Source: Limnomonas spitsbergensis (Eukaryota; Chlorophyta; Chlorophyceae; Chlamydomonadales). Taken from it: DNA of 64,000 nt. A program made the translations under genes and the position numbers. This document shows positions 1 through 11,382 of the stretch, in pieces. The DNA is taken from NCBI GenBank assembly GCA_037349105.1, contig JAYJMM010000104.1, positions 3,382,001 through 3,446,000 of the forward strand, read 5' to 3'. Under the pieces are notes generated by a model that searched no databases, was not told where the DNA came from, and was given only the letters and a program-made list of their open reading frames with translations. Each line of letters begins with the position of its first letter. Positions within the stretch are counted from its first letter, which is position 1.

Positions 1-640
1 GTAGGTAGGTAGGCAGGTAGGTAGGTAGGTAGGTAGGTAGATAGGTAGGCAGGTAGGTAGGTAGGCAGGCTGGTAGGCAGGTAGGTAGGTAGGCAGGTAG
101 GTAGGCAGGTAGGCTGGTAGGTAGGCAGGTAGGTAGGTAGGTAGGTAGGTAGGTAGGTAGGCAGGTAGACAGGTAGGTAGGTAGGTAGGTAGGTAGGTAG
201 GTAGGTAGGTAGGTAGGTAGGTAGGTAGGTAGGTAGGTAGGTAGGTAGGTAGGCAGGAGGTAGGAAGCAGGTAGGTAGGTAGGTAGGTAGGTAGGCAGGT
301 AGGTAGGCAGGCAGGTAGGCAGGTAGGTAGGTAGGTAGGTAGGTAGGTAGGTAGACAGGCAGGTAGGCAGGTAGACAGGTAGGTAGGCAGGTAGGTAGGT
401 AGGCAGGCAGGCAGGTAGGCAGGTAGGCAGGTAGGTAGGTAGGTCGGCTGGTAGGCAGGCAGGTAGGCAGGTAGGCAGGCAGGTAGGTAGGCAGGCTGGC
501 AGGTAGGTAGGTAGGCTGGTAGGCAGGTAGGCAGGTAGGCAGGCAGGCAGGCAGGTAGGCAGGCAGGCAGGTAGGCAGGCAGGCAGGCTGGTAGACAGGT
601 AGGCAGGTAGGTAGATAGGCTGGTAGACAGGCATGATAAG
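1..640. repeat. (GTAG)n microsatellite, interrupted
   Basis: Almost pure tetranucleotide GTAG/GCAG tandem repeat, with scattered GCAG, GCTG, GACA and GATA variants and degenerating after about 600. It runs off the left edge. It lies downstream of the last visible exon of the minus-strand helicase, so it may sit in one of that gene's introns or mark its disrupted 3' side. Confidence 0.97.
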
Positions 641-1457
641 CTCATCCGATAGTCAGGCAGGCAGTCAGGCAGGCATAATCAGGTCAGCCGGCAGGTAGTA
701 GATGATGTACTCCTCCCATACACTACCACAGCTAGAGTCGCCCAGAAAAAAACCCTAGAAGTAGGCAGACATGCAGGCATGACATGCGCAGCCGGATGGA
801 CAGCACAGATGGCAAGCCGGCGGGCAGGCAGGCAGGCTGGGGCGTAGTGTTGAAGCTCACAAAATGTGATCAGCGCAGTCGGCCAGCAAGCAAGTTGATC
901 ATGGAAATGTACACACAGCATGAAGAGCACAGCTGGGAGTAAAGCAGTGCCATCACGATGAAGCCTGCAAAGCACGATTAGAAACATGACCCATTGGTGC
1001 AAGAGGCTTTGGACATGAGAGCACAGCAAGGCAGGCTAAGCCTAGCGACCAGTGTTGCTACAAATCTTGCCACCAATTTTGATATAAATCCATCTTCGGC
1101 AGGCCGCCCTGCGCCCGCGAAAGGCCCGATCCGGACCAAACCTGGACCGGCCTACTACAGGTGGCCAAAGCAGCATGGCTGGCCACAAATGGACCCCCCG
1201 GCCAGAGGCCGGAGTGTAGCTGACATGTAGCTGAATCACGGAAAAACAAAGACTGCTAGCGCCTGTCACCCGCATTGATAGCATGGCACTATGAGCTGAG
1301 CAAAAGACGTGTCTCCGCCACGCATACACACAAAACACACCCTGCACCTGTCATCCGCCTTCGCAGCACAGCACGTGCGCAACACACAGCAAAGCACGTG
1401 TCTGCATGATGTGCATCTAAACACACAAACAAGCACCCCGCCTGTCTCCCACTCCAC
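641..1457. other. Non-coding stretch 3' of the helicase exons
   Basis: No convincing exon. I looked on the minus strand for the helicase exon that should continue the DEVH motif (a VHYLGD-like stretch) and did not find it. The only recognisable content is a dispersed family A repeat at about 1080-1235. Short open frames here have no family resemblance. Confidence 0.6.
1080..1235 (-). repeat. Dispersed repeat family A, copy 1
   Basis: About 150 bp. On the minus strand it reads from a CCTCTGGCC-like end through TGTGGCC, GGTCCAGG and GGCCTTT blocks to a GGCGGCC-type end. The same order of blocks recurs near 21490, 21885 and 32222, and partly near 25775. No open reading frame is conserved, so a short non-autonomous element (MITE- or SINE-like) is likely. 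Confidence 0.7.
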
Positions 1458-4124
1458 CTCGTCTAGCACAATAAGCCCAACGTCACCCAGGCGAGCTTCA
1501 CGCGTAGCACTGCCTCCACCTGCAAAGAAGCACACAGGTGAAAGCTGGGTACACTACCAATTAGGATCAGGGTGCACATGATCAGGGTATACAGGATCAG
1601 GGTTCACGGGAGCGAGCTGTGCACTCTGCCAAGCAGCTACCATACTAACAAGCGACGGGGATGTAGAGGAGAGGAGTACAGCAGGTCAATATTTTGGGGT
1701 CAAGATATGGTTTAACCATACCTTGACCTTGAGGGATGAGATATCCTTTGTTCTACCTAAACAGAACGGACCTGAATCCCACATTCAAGCTGGAGCCATT
1801 GTGAGAGGACAAGATTCGTGTCCATAGGCTGGCTAGCCCCAGTTTGTTCCTGCCCGATCCTGTGGCCCACGGGCCGTGGGCCCTCTTGTACCCAGGTACC
1901 CAACCTGCCGTCTCAGGGCACACAGGTATCATCAACAAGTAGTTAAGGGGAGCGGGCACGAGCAGCGCAACAATGATGAAGAGGCTGTGGACGTCTTTTC
2001 TTCCAGCTTCGTCTAACCCAGATGCAGTATTTACCAACGTTTAGTTAAGAGTGCTGCAGCTTACATTTAGCTACATCATGGGGCGGTAGGGGGGGCTGGT
2101 GCAGCAAGCCTTGCTGTTTCGATCACTGGCCATGGCCCGGACATGGTTTGTTCCACATTGACGGCAGTCCCACGGCATGCTCAAGTATAGGTGGGATGGT
2201 ACATGAAACAACCCTCTGCCTGCCCCCACCCCCCTCTACCCCTGAAGTGCTCAGTGGCTCACTCATGGTACTGTCATCCGTCAGCTCTGCGGTACGGTAC
2301 ATGATGTTGCGCAGGATCTCCGTGGTCATGATCACGATGTCGGCATCCGTGTTGAGTGACGTGTCGCCAGTCTGCAGCCCGCAGCGGCCGTGGCCAAACC
2401 TCCGACGCATCTCGCTCAGCTTCTGATTACTCAGAGCCTGAGGCATGCAGTCAACAGCCAGGTAGTGTGATCATGCGAGACCTTTCCACATTGAAAACAA
2501 CAATTTATCCGAAGAAAAAACGGGGAGAAGAGGAAGTCTGGCCAATGAAGGCATGACGAAGCCCCAATGGCGACCGTAAAGCCCCTCATGAAAGAAAACC
2601 AGAGGGGACCTCCTGCAGCGCTCACACCCACCCCTACCACGCAGCATGCGGCCGTGGGGGGCTGGTGCAGCAAGGTAACGGCTGTAAGGGCCACTAGTAG
2701 GCCAAACAAGATTTGGGCTTGGCACAGCATCAAAACCACAGCATCAAAACCAAAGCACCAAAACCAAGCCATCCCCTAGGAAGTTGCCCCCACATCCAAT
2801 AGGACAAGTTCAGGGACGAAGAGCACCAGCAACCCTCCCGCTAACTAGTTCGACCAGCATTGCCACATCCCCTCCTGCAGGCTAATATTTTAGGCTCGGC
2901 CTTGGAGACTGAGACTACAATAGTAGCCTACCACGTCCTTTTACGTCTCCCTCAAATCCTCAAGGACCGATCCTGACATAATAGCCAACCACTTGCTCTT
3001 ACGTCCTCCTCAACCCGTCCCAGGCTCAAGCTAATATATTAGCCTGCCACATCCTCTCGTGTCCCCCTCAGCCCGTCCCTGACTACGAGGCTGGCTCACC
3101 TTGAGAGGCGTGGTGTAAACAACGCGCTGGCCCCTCGCCAGTGTTGCAGCCGCTGCTGCCTCGGCAATGGCCGTCTTGCCGGCCCCCGTTGGGGCACACA
3201 CCACCACACTCTTATCACCCTCGAGCAGCTTCTCAATGGCCTGGGCGCACACGAGCATGGGCTAAGCGAGGCAAGAGGAGCTGCAAAGTGGGCCCGGTAC
3301 ACGAGGAGCTACAAGAGTGGGGCCGGGTAGGACGTGGAGATTCAAAAGAGGGACAAGGGCATGAGGAGCCTCCTTTTTTGCACTGCTCACTTGTTTAGTT
3401 ATTTTCTGACCGCGCTCAACTCGGGGCTCTATCTGTAATGAGCTTCCACAGCCAAAATTATCAGCTCCCAAACAGAGGTGCACAGCTATCGTGCCCCCGT
3501 ACCTTCTTCTGAAAGCTGTCGAGCGGGAACGGGAAGATCTGGCAGATCCGCTCCACGCTCAGGTCCCTACCGCCCTCGGCGAGGAGCGCCTCCAAGGCCG
3601 GCTCCCCAACTATGGCAGCTTCGGGGGTTGGAGCGCTGCATCAGGTAATCATGAGGGCTGCATTACCGTGTGTTCTAAAGAGGCTGGATGCTTGAGTGAT
3701 ATCCTTGAGAGTTAAAGCTCCATACCTCATCACGTCAGGTTCAGAGCTTGTTGCTAATCATCCTTATGAATACACACATGTCCCTGATACCGTAGGCCCA
3801 CTTCTGTCCAGAACCCTAGTTGCTCAGCAGCTGAGGAAAGTCTTGAAATGGCACAAATTTTCCAATACACGTGGTCATGCATAGCTTGTGTGTGTCTAAA
3901 TTGAGCTGCCCTGAGGCTTGAGGGTGGTACCTCAGAGCATCTTCGCTGGTGTAAGGGTTATCTTCGTCAGTGATTGTGGTCTCTTCAGCTGCTGCATCCG
4001 TTGCGTCAGCTGTGCCGTTCTTGGACGCCGCCTCTGGCTCATTGGAGTTTAAACTCTCAGATGTGTCGATGAAAGTGTCCAATTGACTGCTCAAGGAGCT
4101 CATGGAGGCCATTTCATTGATGAC
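1458..4124 (-). CDS. ISE2: ISE2-like DExH-box RNA helicase (DExH15, chloroplast), partial
   Basis: N-terminal part of a Ski2-like DExH RNA helicase. The best match I know is ISE2/DExH15, which works in chloroplast RNA processing. Exons on the minus strand are 4124-3931, 3635-3503, 3240-3100, 2437-2263 and 1519-1458, and all reading phases join. The order is an acidic, Ser/Thr-rich leader, then FPFPLDSFQKKAIEKLLEG (Q-motif-like), then Walker A APTGAGKTAIAEA (motif I), TTPLKALSNQK (Ia), TEILRNIMYR, and the start of motif II GLIVLDE. The next exon should supply the VH of DEVH and was not found, so the RecA2, winged-helix and C-terminal domains are absent here. The first exon (transit peptide) was not located. 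The 4124 acceptor precedes VINEMASM, so coding probably begins further upstream. The gene may continue left of the window across the GTAG repeat or be truncated; I cannot tell which. Confidence 0.88.
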
Positions 4125-4555
4125 CTGTACGGTGGCCGGGGCGCTGGGGCCATCCTTACTGGGGAGGCATGGGCGAGGCACCGCTCCTGAACACCTCGCA
4201 TGGTGTGGCTGGCTTCTGAAGGTCTGGGCATGGCGTTGATAAGGTTGGTGGGTCGGGTCCTGGAGGCGATGAGAGTGTGGCGGCACATGACGCACTTCCG
4301 AGTGCTTCAAGCCTATACTGCCGGTCGTCTGAATAATCATGACGTTTTATATTGGCGCGTGGCAGGTATAATACCATGCGTGGCCGAAAGGCCTAAATCT
4401 CGTTGAAGCCACCGGGTGTAGCTGACGAAGTGGCTTAATCAACCTCAAGTAGCCGAGCATTCGAATTGCGCAATATCGCTGCGCCCTGGAACATAGCAAC
4501 AGCATAGAGGAATGCTGCCTCCTTGCTAACCCATAAGTGGTGCATCAATGACGCA

Positions 4556-7500
4556 ATGAGGGCAAAATCATCGAACAACCGGCTCGTGATTATTGCGGTC
4601 ACTTTGACTGTCATCGCCACTCTGTACTCTCTATCAGAACTGCATCACATCAGCGCTGAACACACAGAGCTAGAGAAACGAAACACTTTTGATACCCATC
4701 GAAGCGTGACTGCGGTAAATGAGATTAAGCCTAAACAAGGTAAGCTGAGATTGTGCTTCGGCATTTGTAATAATGTTTATGATTCCGATACGCTATCCAT
4801 GTAAATATCTTAAACTGAGAGGCTTTTGCCCACTTGACATTTGGAGATCTACGCTTGCGCGCCTCCGTAATGTCATTGACGACTGAAGATAATGCGATTC
4901 ATAATGCTGCAGCACTTCCTGTGTCAGTTGCAACAGCCAACGCTATTTCAGTGGCAGCTGGTGACAGAAAAAGCTTCGCATATCCAAACACAGAGTGAGA
5001 CATGCATGAGTCACGCAGCGCAAATTAATGTGGCTTTGGAGTAGGGCATCGGAGCTGGTGATGACAAACCATTATCTTGGTCTGCATGCAGGTTATGGGG
5101 CGATGTGGTGACATGGGGCACTAGTAACAAAGCCACATCCAGTGATGACTGTGCCAAGCAGTGCATAAACTATGTGCCGCCAACTGAAGATGATTTTCAA
5201 TGCAATGGTGCGGAGGATCCATGGCACGTCAGTACGTCACGCATTTTTGATCATGAACCCCTAAATCTTGAACCTTTACGGCTGAAACGTTTGTCTTGTA
5301 TCTTCAGTGTGGGTCTATTGCGGTGAACCAAGTTGCGATGCTGCGAAGGATCAGTGCTGGCTGAAGCATCTGGTGAGCCAGGCATGTCCTCAGCAATCTT
5401 AAACAGTTTAACGCATGCTTATGCCTAACTCACTTAACCCTTTTGAAAGTGTGTGTTTTCAAACTATCATAAACTCATGACCTTGCCCTCCTCTGTCAGG
5501 CCCATCCGGAAGCTGCCAAGCCAGCCAAGGAAGGCAAGGATATCCCATGGACCTCCGGCACCCTAGATGTGGACATGAATGCTAAGTCTGGCATGGAATC
5601 TGGGCCTGAGAAGGTGTGTTACTCAGACATCTATAACCTTGCAGAATGGTCTTGGCTGTCAGGGGAATGTGCACTACCATGCAACCTTAGCGTGAATCTG
5701 GTGCCTTGACCAGACCTCCTGCCCCATTTCAGTGCCAGTATTTATTTAGGGCAGCCAGGTCATCTTTGGGGGGCTGATGGGCAGCCACCTCTGGGCTGAT
5801 GGGGACGAAAGCTTGACCGGCCTGAGGTGGTGGTGCAGCAGGGCTACCTGCTTCCCCCCCCCTCCGCGGCCGTTGGCCGTAATGAAGCGGCATCGAAGCT
5901 GAAGCACCCTTAGATGAACGCTGATGCTAGGCTGCTAATATGTACTCCTTGGTATTTGGCAACGCAGAAAGTGCTGCGTACGTATCACGTGGTGACCTCA
6001 GCTCAAGGACCTGCGGTGCACTGGCAAATTCGGATCCACTACTACTGGTAAGGAAAGATGAGGCACGTCCTCTACTGCTGGTAAGGAAAGATGGGGCACA
6101 TCCTCTACTGGTGAGAAAAGATGGGGCAAGACATGGCACAGCAAAGATGTGGAGGTGATGCTTTTAAGGTTGTTGGAAACAAAGTTGGCATTTAAAGTAC
6201 TTTGGGGATGGAAGGTCACTGGTAGAGCAGGAGCCAGGGGCGGAATGGCTAGCTCCTGGTGCCGGATGATACGCAGATGTCAAGATGTGATAGGGTTTAG
6301 ATGGCGGACAAGCTCTTTTGGCCTTTATTGAAGCCACAGGGCATGCCATTGTGTTTGTCTGCAAAAAGACTGTTGCAAAGATTTCATGTCTTCAGGGAAT
6401 CAAATGTTCCCAATAATACTAGCTACGTAGGTAGCGCATCCTGGGCTTATTAGCTTTCACATCATGTGCTGATAAGAACCGCATGTGATCTGTCAGGATC
6501 ATAGAGATAGGTCGCCTCTCCTCCCCTCCCCTGCCTTGCCCCCTCCTGCCTCTGGTACACGACGCACGTGGGGAGAAAGGCAGCAGCAAGATTGGTGGCT
6601 TCTCTTGCCTGTTGCCACCTGGCCAATGTGACCAGACATGCCTTGTCATCACAGGTACAAGAAGCAAAAGCACCAATGCGAGGCAGAGGGTAACTGCGAG
6701 ATGGGCGGCTTCACTCGCTTATTGCACTCTGGCAAGGCGGATGAGCTGATGGACGAGATCCCAACCATGGTGGTGGACCCGCTGCCTGCAGACATGGTGG
6801 AGCACTCATGGTGGGGAATGGGGATATCGAAGGATGAGCTGATGGACACCTTGGTGGTGGATCCGCTGCCTGCAGACATGGTGGAGCACTCATAGTGGGG
6901 ATATCGTAGGATGAGGTGATGGACACCTTGTGGGTGGATCCGCTGCTGTTGAACATGGTTGAGCGCTGGTGATATGATGGTGGACCCCTTGCCAGTGGAG
7001 GGGGTAGAGTATTCATGGTGGGGAGCTGTTTTTCAAACAGAAATCCTCTTAAGTTCCAAACATACTTCTAGCTTACATCTTCAGGCCGCACAGGGCCTCG
7101 ACAAGGCTGCCGTGCTCTGCTCCTACTGAGACTCAAGACTCTTTTCTCAGCTCCTTTTATGTGTCCTACTGCTGTCCACTCTGGCCTTCACTTTGATGCA
7201 TGCAAAGTAATTCGACCCTGAATCGCCGATGGCTGCCCCTGCTATAGAACGTCACCAAACCTGAAATGGCCTGACCTGCTGCATGGTCCTCTTTGCTGCA
7301 CACACACTAATGTAAGCCACCCAAGCGTCCCTTATCCCTGGTTACTGAATCCTGTTTGTGGGCGTGTAGGTATGTGGTCCTCAACCGGCCGTACGCCTTC
7401 GTGCAGTGGGTCAAGGCAGCCAATATTCCCGAGAAGTATATCCTCATGTCAGAGCCGGATCATATCATGTTGCGCCCTCTGCCCAACTTCATGACTTCAG

Positions 7501-10500
7501 AGGCACCAGGTGAGAAGAGCCTGGCTGTATTTCAGCCCAGATGCCGCTCTGCCGTTTGTGCCTTTAAACCTGTGGGGGGGTAGATAACTAAATAAGGCAT
7601 GTTGCTGGGCGCAGAATCTGACAATCTCAAGTCAAGCCATCCATTATAGCCCAGCAGTGTTATTTGCATGCTGTGGGTGTTCTGTTAGACTGGATTGCAT
7701 ACTCAAGGTTGCCAGTTCTGAGCTGCATTTTGCACAGCTGGTTGTGCCCTGTTGGTTGCAACCCATCACATCTCCCCCCCTCTCTGGCTGTTTTCCTGCA
7801 GCGGCCTTCCCCTTCTTCTACATTGAGCCTGGCAAAAAGGAGCACCAGAAGATCACGATGAAGTACACCGGCCAGATCACGAAAAAACAGCTGGACGAGA
7901 TTGCGCCCATTGGCAACAGTCCCACCTTCATGTCTATGGTGCGTCAGGGGGGTGATTGCCGCCAGGGGTGTGTGAGCATATGAATGTCTCTGTTTCGAAC
8001 CCAATGCTTACAGCTTGGCCCAGCTTTCGGCCACCCAGTCAGCTACGCTGTCTTCCTCTTGAATGCGAGTTTGGGTATTTGACTGTCTCAGTTTTCGAAC
8101 CTCATGCTTGGCTTGGCCCAGCTGCTGCCCCACCTTCATGTCTATGGTGTGTCAGGAGGGGATTGCCGCCAGAGGTGTGTCTGACTTCTGTCAGCTCTTT
8201 TCAGTGGGCCTGCTTAACCGCGTGCCGCTCAAGTGGTGATTCTGCTTCATACCATTTTCGTGCTGTCTTGTACAGTCATTGCAACCATAGTCATGTCATC
8301 ATTTTTTTATTAATTTGCTTCGAGGTGAGCGCATGAATCTCTCTGTTTCGAGCCCAATGCTTACAGCTTGGCCTCGCTTTTGGCCACTCAGTCAGCCACG
8401 TTGTCCTCTTGAATGCGTGTTTAGGTATTTGACTGTCTCAGTTTTCGAACCCCAAGCTTGGCTTGGCCCAGCTGCTGCCCCACCCCCTCTCCTACTCTTT
8501 CCACCACCTCTCTCCCTCTTTCTCATTGCAGGCGGACATGAAGACCGTGATGCCTCTGTGGATGAACACATCCATCGCCATCTCTCACTATTTCCACACA
8601 CCCTCTCTCACTCTTTCTCACTGCAGGCGGACATGAAGACCGTGATGCCCTTGTGGATGAACACGTCCATCGCCATCTTCAAGGATCCCGAGGCCAGCAA
8701 GGCCTGGGGGTGGGTGCAGGAGATGTACGGCTTCACCATCGGGCTGTGGCTGGGTGGCGTGAAGAAGGTGGACCTCTACCTGCCCATGATGGCACAGCCG
8801 CCCTGGGACAGGAACTTGGACATGGCGCCCGGCAAGCCATTCTACATCATCCACTACACCTACGGCATGGACTATAAGCTCACAGGTGTGGACTGGTGTG
8901 GCGTGCGTGTGTGTACCGCCTTCAGATCTGGCGAATCTGCCGACACTTGAATTGCATGATGGGTCCGGGCATGAAACGCCCCTCTCTCCTAGGAGGCTGC
9001 GAGGTCCTATTTTGCCCTGTGAGCGTGTTCTTGAGCTTATTGTACAAACAAGGTTAAACTGCACATGCCGATGTTCACGCTTTTCTTGCCCCCCCCCCCC
9101 ACCTCCCACCTCCCACACCTGCCTCAGGCGAGTTCACACCTGGTAAGATTGGAGAGTGGCGCTTCGACAAGCGTGCGTATGGTGGCCGTCCCTTGCCTAG
9201 GCACATGGCGGAACCCCCGGAGAAGATGGACAACATGCTGGTCAGGACCCTCATCAACGCGTTCAACGAGGCGACAGCGGCAATTCCTTGCTGGGACGAG
9301 TACGAGAAAACCGGGTGCGTGGCTCAAGGACCCGACTGTCGAGATACTCAGCATGGGTGCGCACGATACGATGACTTGTTGATGGCTGCATTGATGCACC
9401 ACCGCATAGCAGGGAGTGCACCCCCTTGACAGGTGCCGGGTGGTCGCTGTGCATGGCTGGCTTTACAAGCCGGTCAGCCTGTGGAAGCCAGCAGCACCTC
9501 CCGTCTCAAAGCAATGGACATTGCAATGGTGCAACACCCATGCCCAGTGAAATTTGCCCATCTTGTTTGTGGGGTGACGCAGCGAACGGATGTGCTGAAC
9601 TCGAGAAACTGCTGCAACTGCTCCCTTTTGAACGTCTCTCCTCCTTTCTTATGCACCGTACCGGTATGTTATCTTCCAGTTTTAACCAGAGTTCTCTCTG
9701 GTTTTAACAATTTGTATTTCACCTTTTAATTGGCATTGGATTATGTTCCTCTCCTAGTCCTCAGTCACTCTTGACAACTTCTTATGTGCCTCACGATGGT
9801 CGGCCCCCGGGATCAAATGCCACCCGTAATTCAGGGTTGGCTAGCGGGGTCTCATGTTTGTGTGTCTCACCCATGCTCCCTCTGCCCTTCCCATCACTTA
9901 CATCGCAGATTACTTTGCTCCCTTTCCCCCTCGCTTACTGGAAAGTGGCTTGGGGTTGTGATACGATTGCCAGTAGGTGGAGCACATTCTCAACTGTTGC
10001 TGCCTACATCTTAATTTAGTTCCTAGGAGCCCAAAATTCTACCTTGGCCCTGTAGGAAGCGGCCTTCAGTGGCACGGCCAGGGGCTTTATTTGTTCCGGT
10101 GACCAAGGCTATGCCTATGCTCCTGGACCGACCCCTTTGGCAACGAAGGGTTGAGGTGGTTTGACTCAATTTTGGAGTCCCCTAGAATCAGGCCTGTATG
10201 GGATTTACTTCCATCTCCGGCCCGTAGCTACACTTTGTAGAACAAAACGGTGATTTATTTGTCTAAGGATGGTTTGTCTAAGGATGCCTTATTAGCCATC
10301 CTTGGGCTCAGCCCTTGGAACGTCAGTCGTCATGCGCAACGGAGTAGATTCACCTTGTACAGCTGTAGGAGGCTAGTGGTTGGCCTCAGTGTTATGGGGG
10401 CCCTTCTGTCTCCTCCTGACCTCTATCCTTCCTCGGTGATGTGCAGGTATTACCCTTTCGTGCTGGGCGTCTCACCTCATGGTCATGTGGAGACCCTGAT

Positions 10501-10648
10501 TACCCTTCCCAAAATGTGTTGATCTCATATCGTCCACCCTTGTCCGCGTTGCATTGCTATCAGGATTGCAAACAAGGAGTGCGGTGAAAAGCCAGGTGGT
10601 TTCTTGGCTTTGGAGGAGGAGCTCAAGGCCAAGGGCAAGACCTCTTAA
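4556..10648 (+). CDS. HPAT: HPAT-like hydroxyproline O-arabinosyltransferase with PAN/Apple domain
   Basis: Golgi type II glycosyltransferase resembling plant hydroxyproline O-arabinosyltransferases and related peptidyl-serine galactosyltransferases, which glycosylate cell-wall hydroxyproline-rich proteins. Exons: 4556-4739 (cytosolic tail and signal anchor NRLVIIAVTLTVIATLYSL), 5092-5207, 5308-5372 and 5500-5613 (Cys-rich PAN/Apple-like module ending DIPWTSGTL), 6655-6810, 7370-7509, 7802-7938, 8627-8885, 9128-9314 and 10564-10648. Family hallmarks are GGFTRLLHSG, VLNRPYAFVQWVK, ILMSEPDHI (DxH metal site), AAFPFFYIEP, IGNSP, QPPWD and KIGEWRFDKR. Phases close from exon 5 to the stop (C-terminus KAKGKTS). 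Two joins are unresolved: one between 4739 and 5092 (phases disagree), and one between 5613 and 6655, where the first strand of the transferase fold is missing. The ATG at 4556 is chosen because it directly precedes the membrane anchor. The gene carries three splice-junction duplications, listed separately. Confidence 0.9.
5745..5915 (+). repeat. Dispersed repeat family C, copy 1
   Basis: Lies inside an HPAT intron. Contains GGCAGCCACCTCTGGGCTGAT, then a GCAGCA block and the end GCTGAAGCACCC. The same blocks in the same order occur in the RPL11 intron at 42425-42570 and partly at 42225-42300. Confidence 0.65.
6745..7020 (+). repeat. Tandem duplication of HPAT exon 5 tail with its donor site
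   Basis: The exon end encoding DELMDEIPTMVVDPLPADMV, followed by the donor at 6810/6811, is repeated near 6833 and again near 6910, with a last decayed fragment ending at a second ATTCATG-GTGGGG near 7016. In copy 2 the donor is changed to CATAGTGGGG, which puts a stop in frame. Units are about 80-90 bp. Only the first copy splices in phase to the exon at 7370. Confidence 0.9.
7925..8480 (+). repeat. Duplicated HPAT exon 7 tail plus intron start
   Basis: The true exon end (CCCACCTTCATGTCTATG, donor at 7939) recurs at about 8131-8150 with a GTGTGT donor-like sequence. The following intron sequence (TCTCTGTTTCGA, GCTTACAGCTTGGCC, GACTGTCTCAGTTTTCGAAC) is present near 7985-8110 and again near 8335-8470. 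The downstream copies lie wholly within the intron and are presumed unused. Confidence 0.88.
8515..8690 (+). repeat. Duplicated HPAT exon 8 head with its acceptor site
   Basis: The acceptor and first roughly 55 bp of the exon (CTGCAGGCGGACATGAAGAC) occur twice, at 8526 and 8621, 95 bp apart. The downstream acceptor (exon start 8627) gives the correct phase. The upstream one would shift the frame by 95 nt and soon reach a stop, so it is a decoy or a source of nonsense transcripts. Confidence 0.92.
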
Positions 10649-11382
10649 ACCTTGCGCAAGCTGTCCACTGCGCCTAGCCCTTGAAGTTGCAACAGTAGGA
10701 TATGGACAGCCTCAGCTATGGATGGAGGGTTGCATGTGCTGGGGAAGCGTGCGATTATTAAACACTTTGGCCTCAAGATTGCAGGGATTCCACTAGACTG
10801 TGATACACTGACCTGCTTCAACGCATCGTCGTTTTTTTCCAGCACTTCCTGAGAGCAGCAAGATTTCCTGGTAATATTTCAGGTTCAGATTATTTCCAGC
10901 GATCTCGTTACACCCCCTGATTATATAAGCAAGTATATGGGCGAATATATGGACATTTAAAATGTGTGAGCGACAGTGATCACAAACATGAGTGCAGGCA
11001 TGAAGGCAAAATGAATATTTCTCAGGAGGAGATATTAACGAGCCATGTTAATAGCACAGGGGTACAAGAGAGGCACACGAGTGAGGAAGAAATCTAGACC
11101 CTGCAAAACAGGTATTCCCTGCAAAACATACCATCTCAAGCTCTCAGTGCAGATATGCATGTCAAGCCACGATGCTGAAGGCACCGCTTTTTAATCTAGC
11201 CAGTTGAAACTAATGGATTCAAACTACCAGCACCGGTATGCAGAATTCTGACCTCCATAGTCACTTCAAATACCGACACATTCCCCAGGCTGACACAGTG
11301 ATTTCAAACAAGTGAGCTAAGCAGGGCTTCTATACTATTACAGGTGTCTGCAAAATGAAAGACAAGTTAAAATACCAAATCA
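10649..11382. other. Intergenic spacer between convergent genes
   Basis: AT-richer spacer between the 3' ends of the HPAT-like gene (+) and the UBE2H gene (-). It must hold both 3' UTRs and polyadenylation signals. I see no gene and no clear terminator motif. Confidence 0.6.

Noticed and set aside
1..640. Chromosome-end telomere
   Set aside because: The unit is GTAG, not a TTTAGGG-type telomere repeat, and it grades into unique DNA like an ordinary microsatellite.
10440..10522. Possible extra HPAT exon YYPFVLGVSPHGHVETL
   Set aside because: The exon at 9314 joins directly and in phase to the last exon at 10564, giving a natural sequence. The block shows no family similarity.
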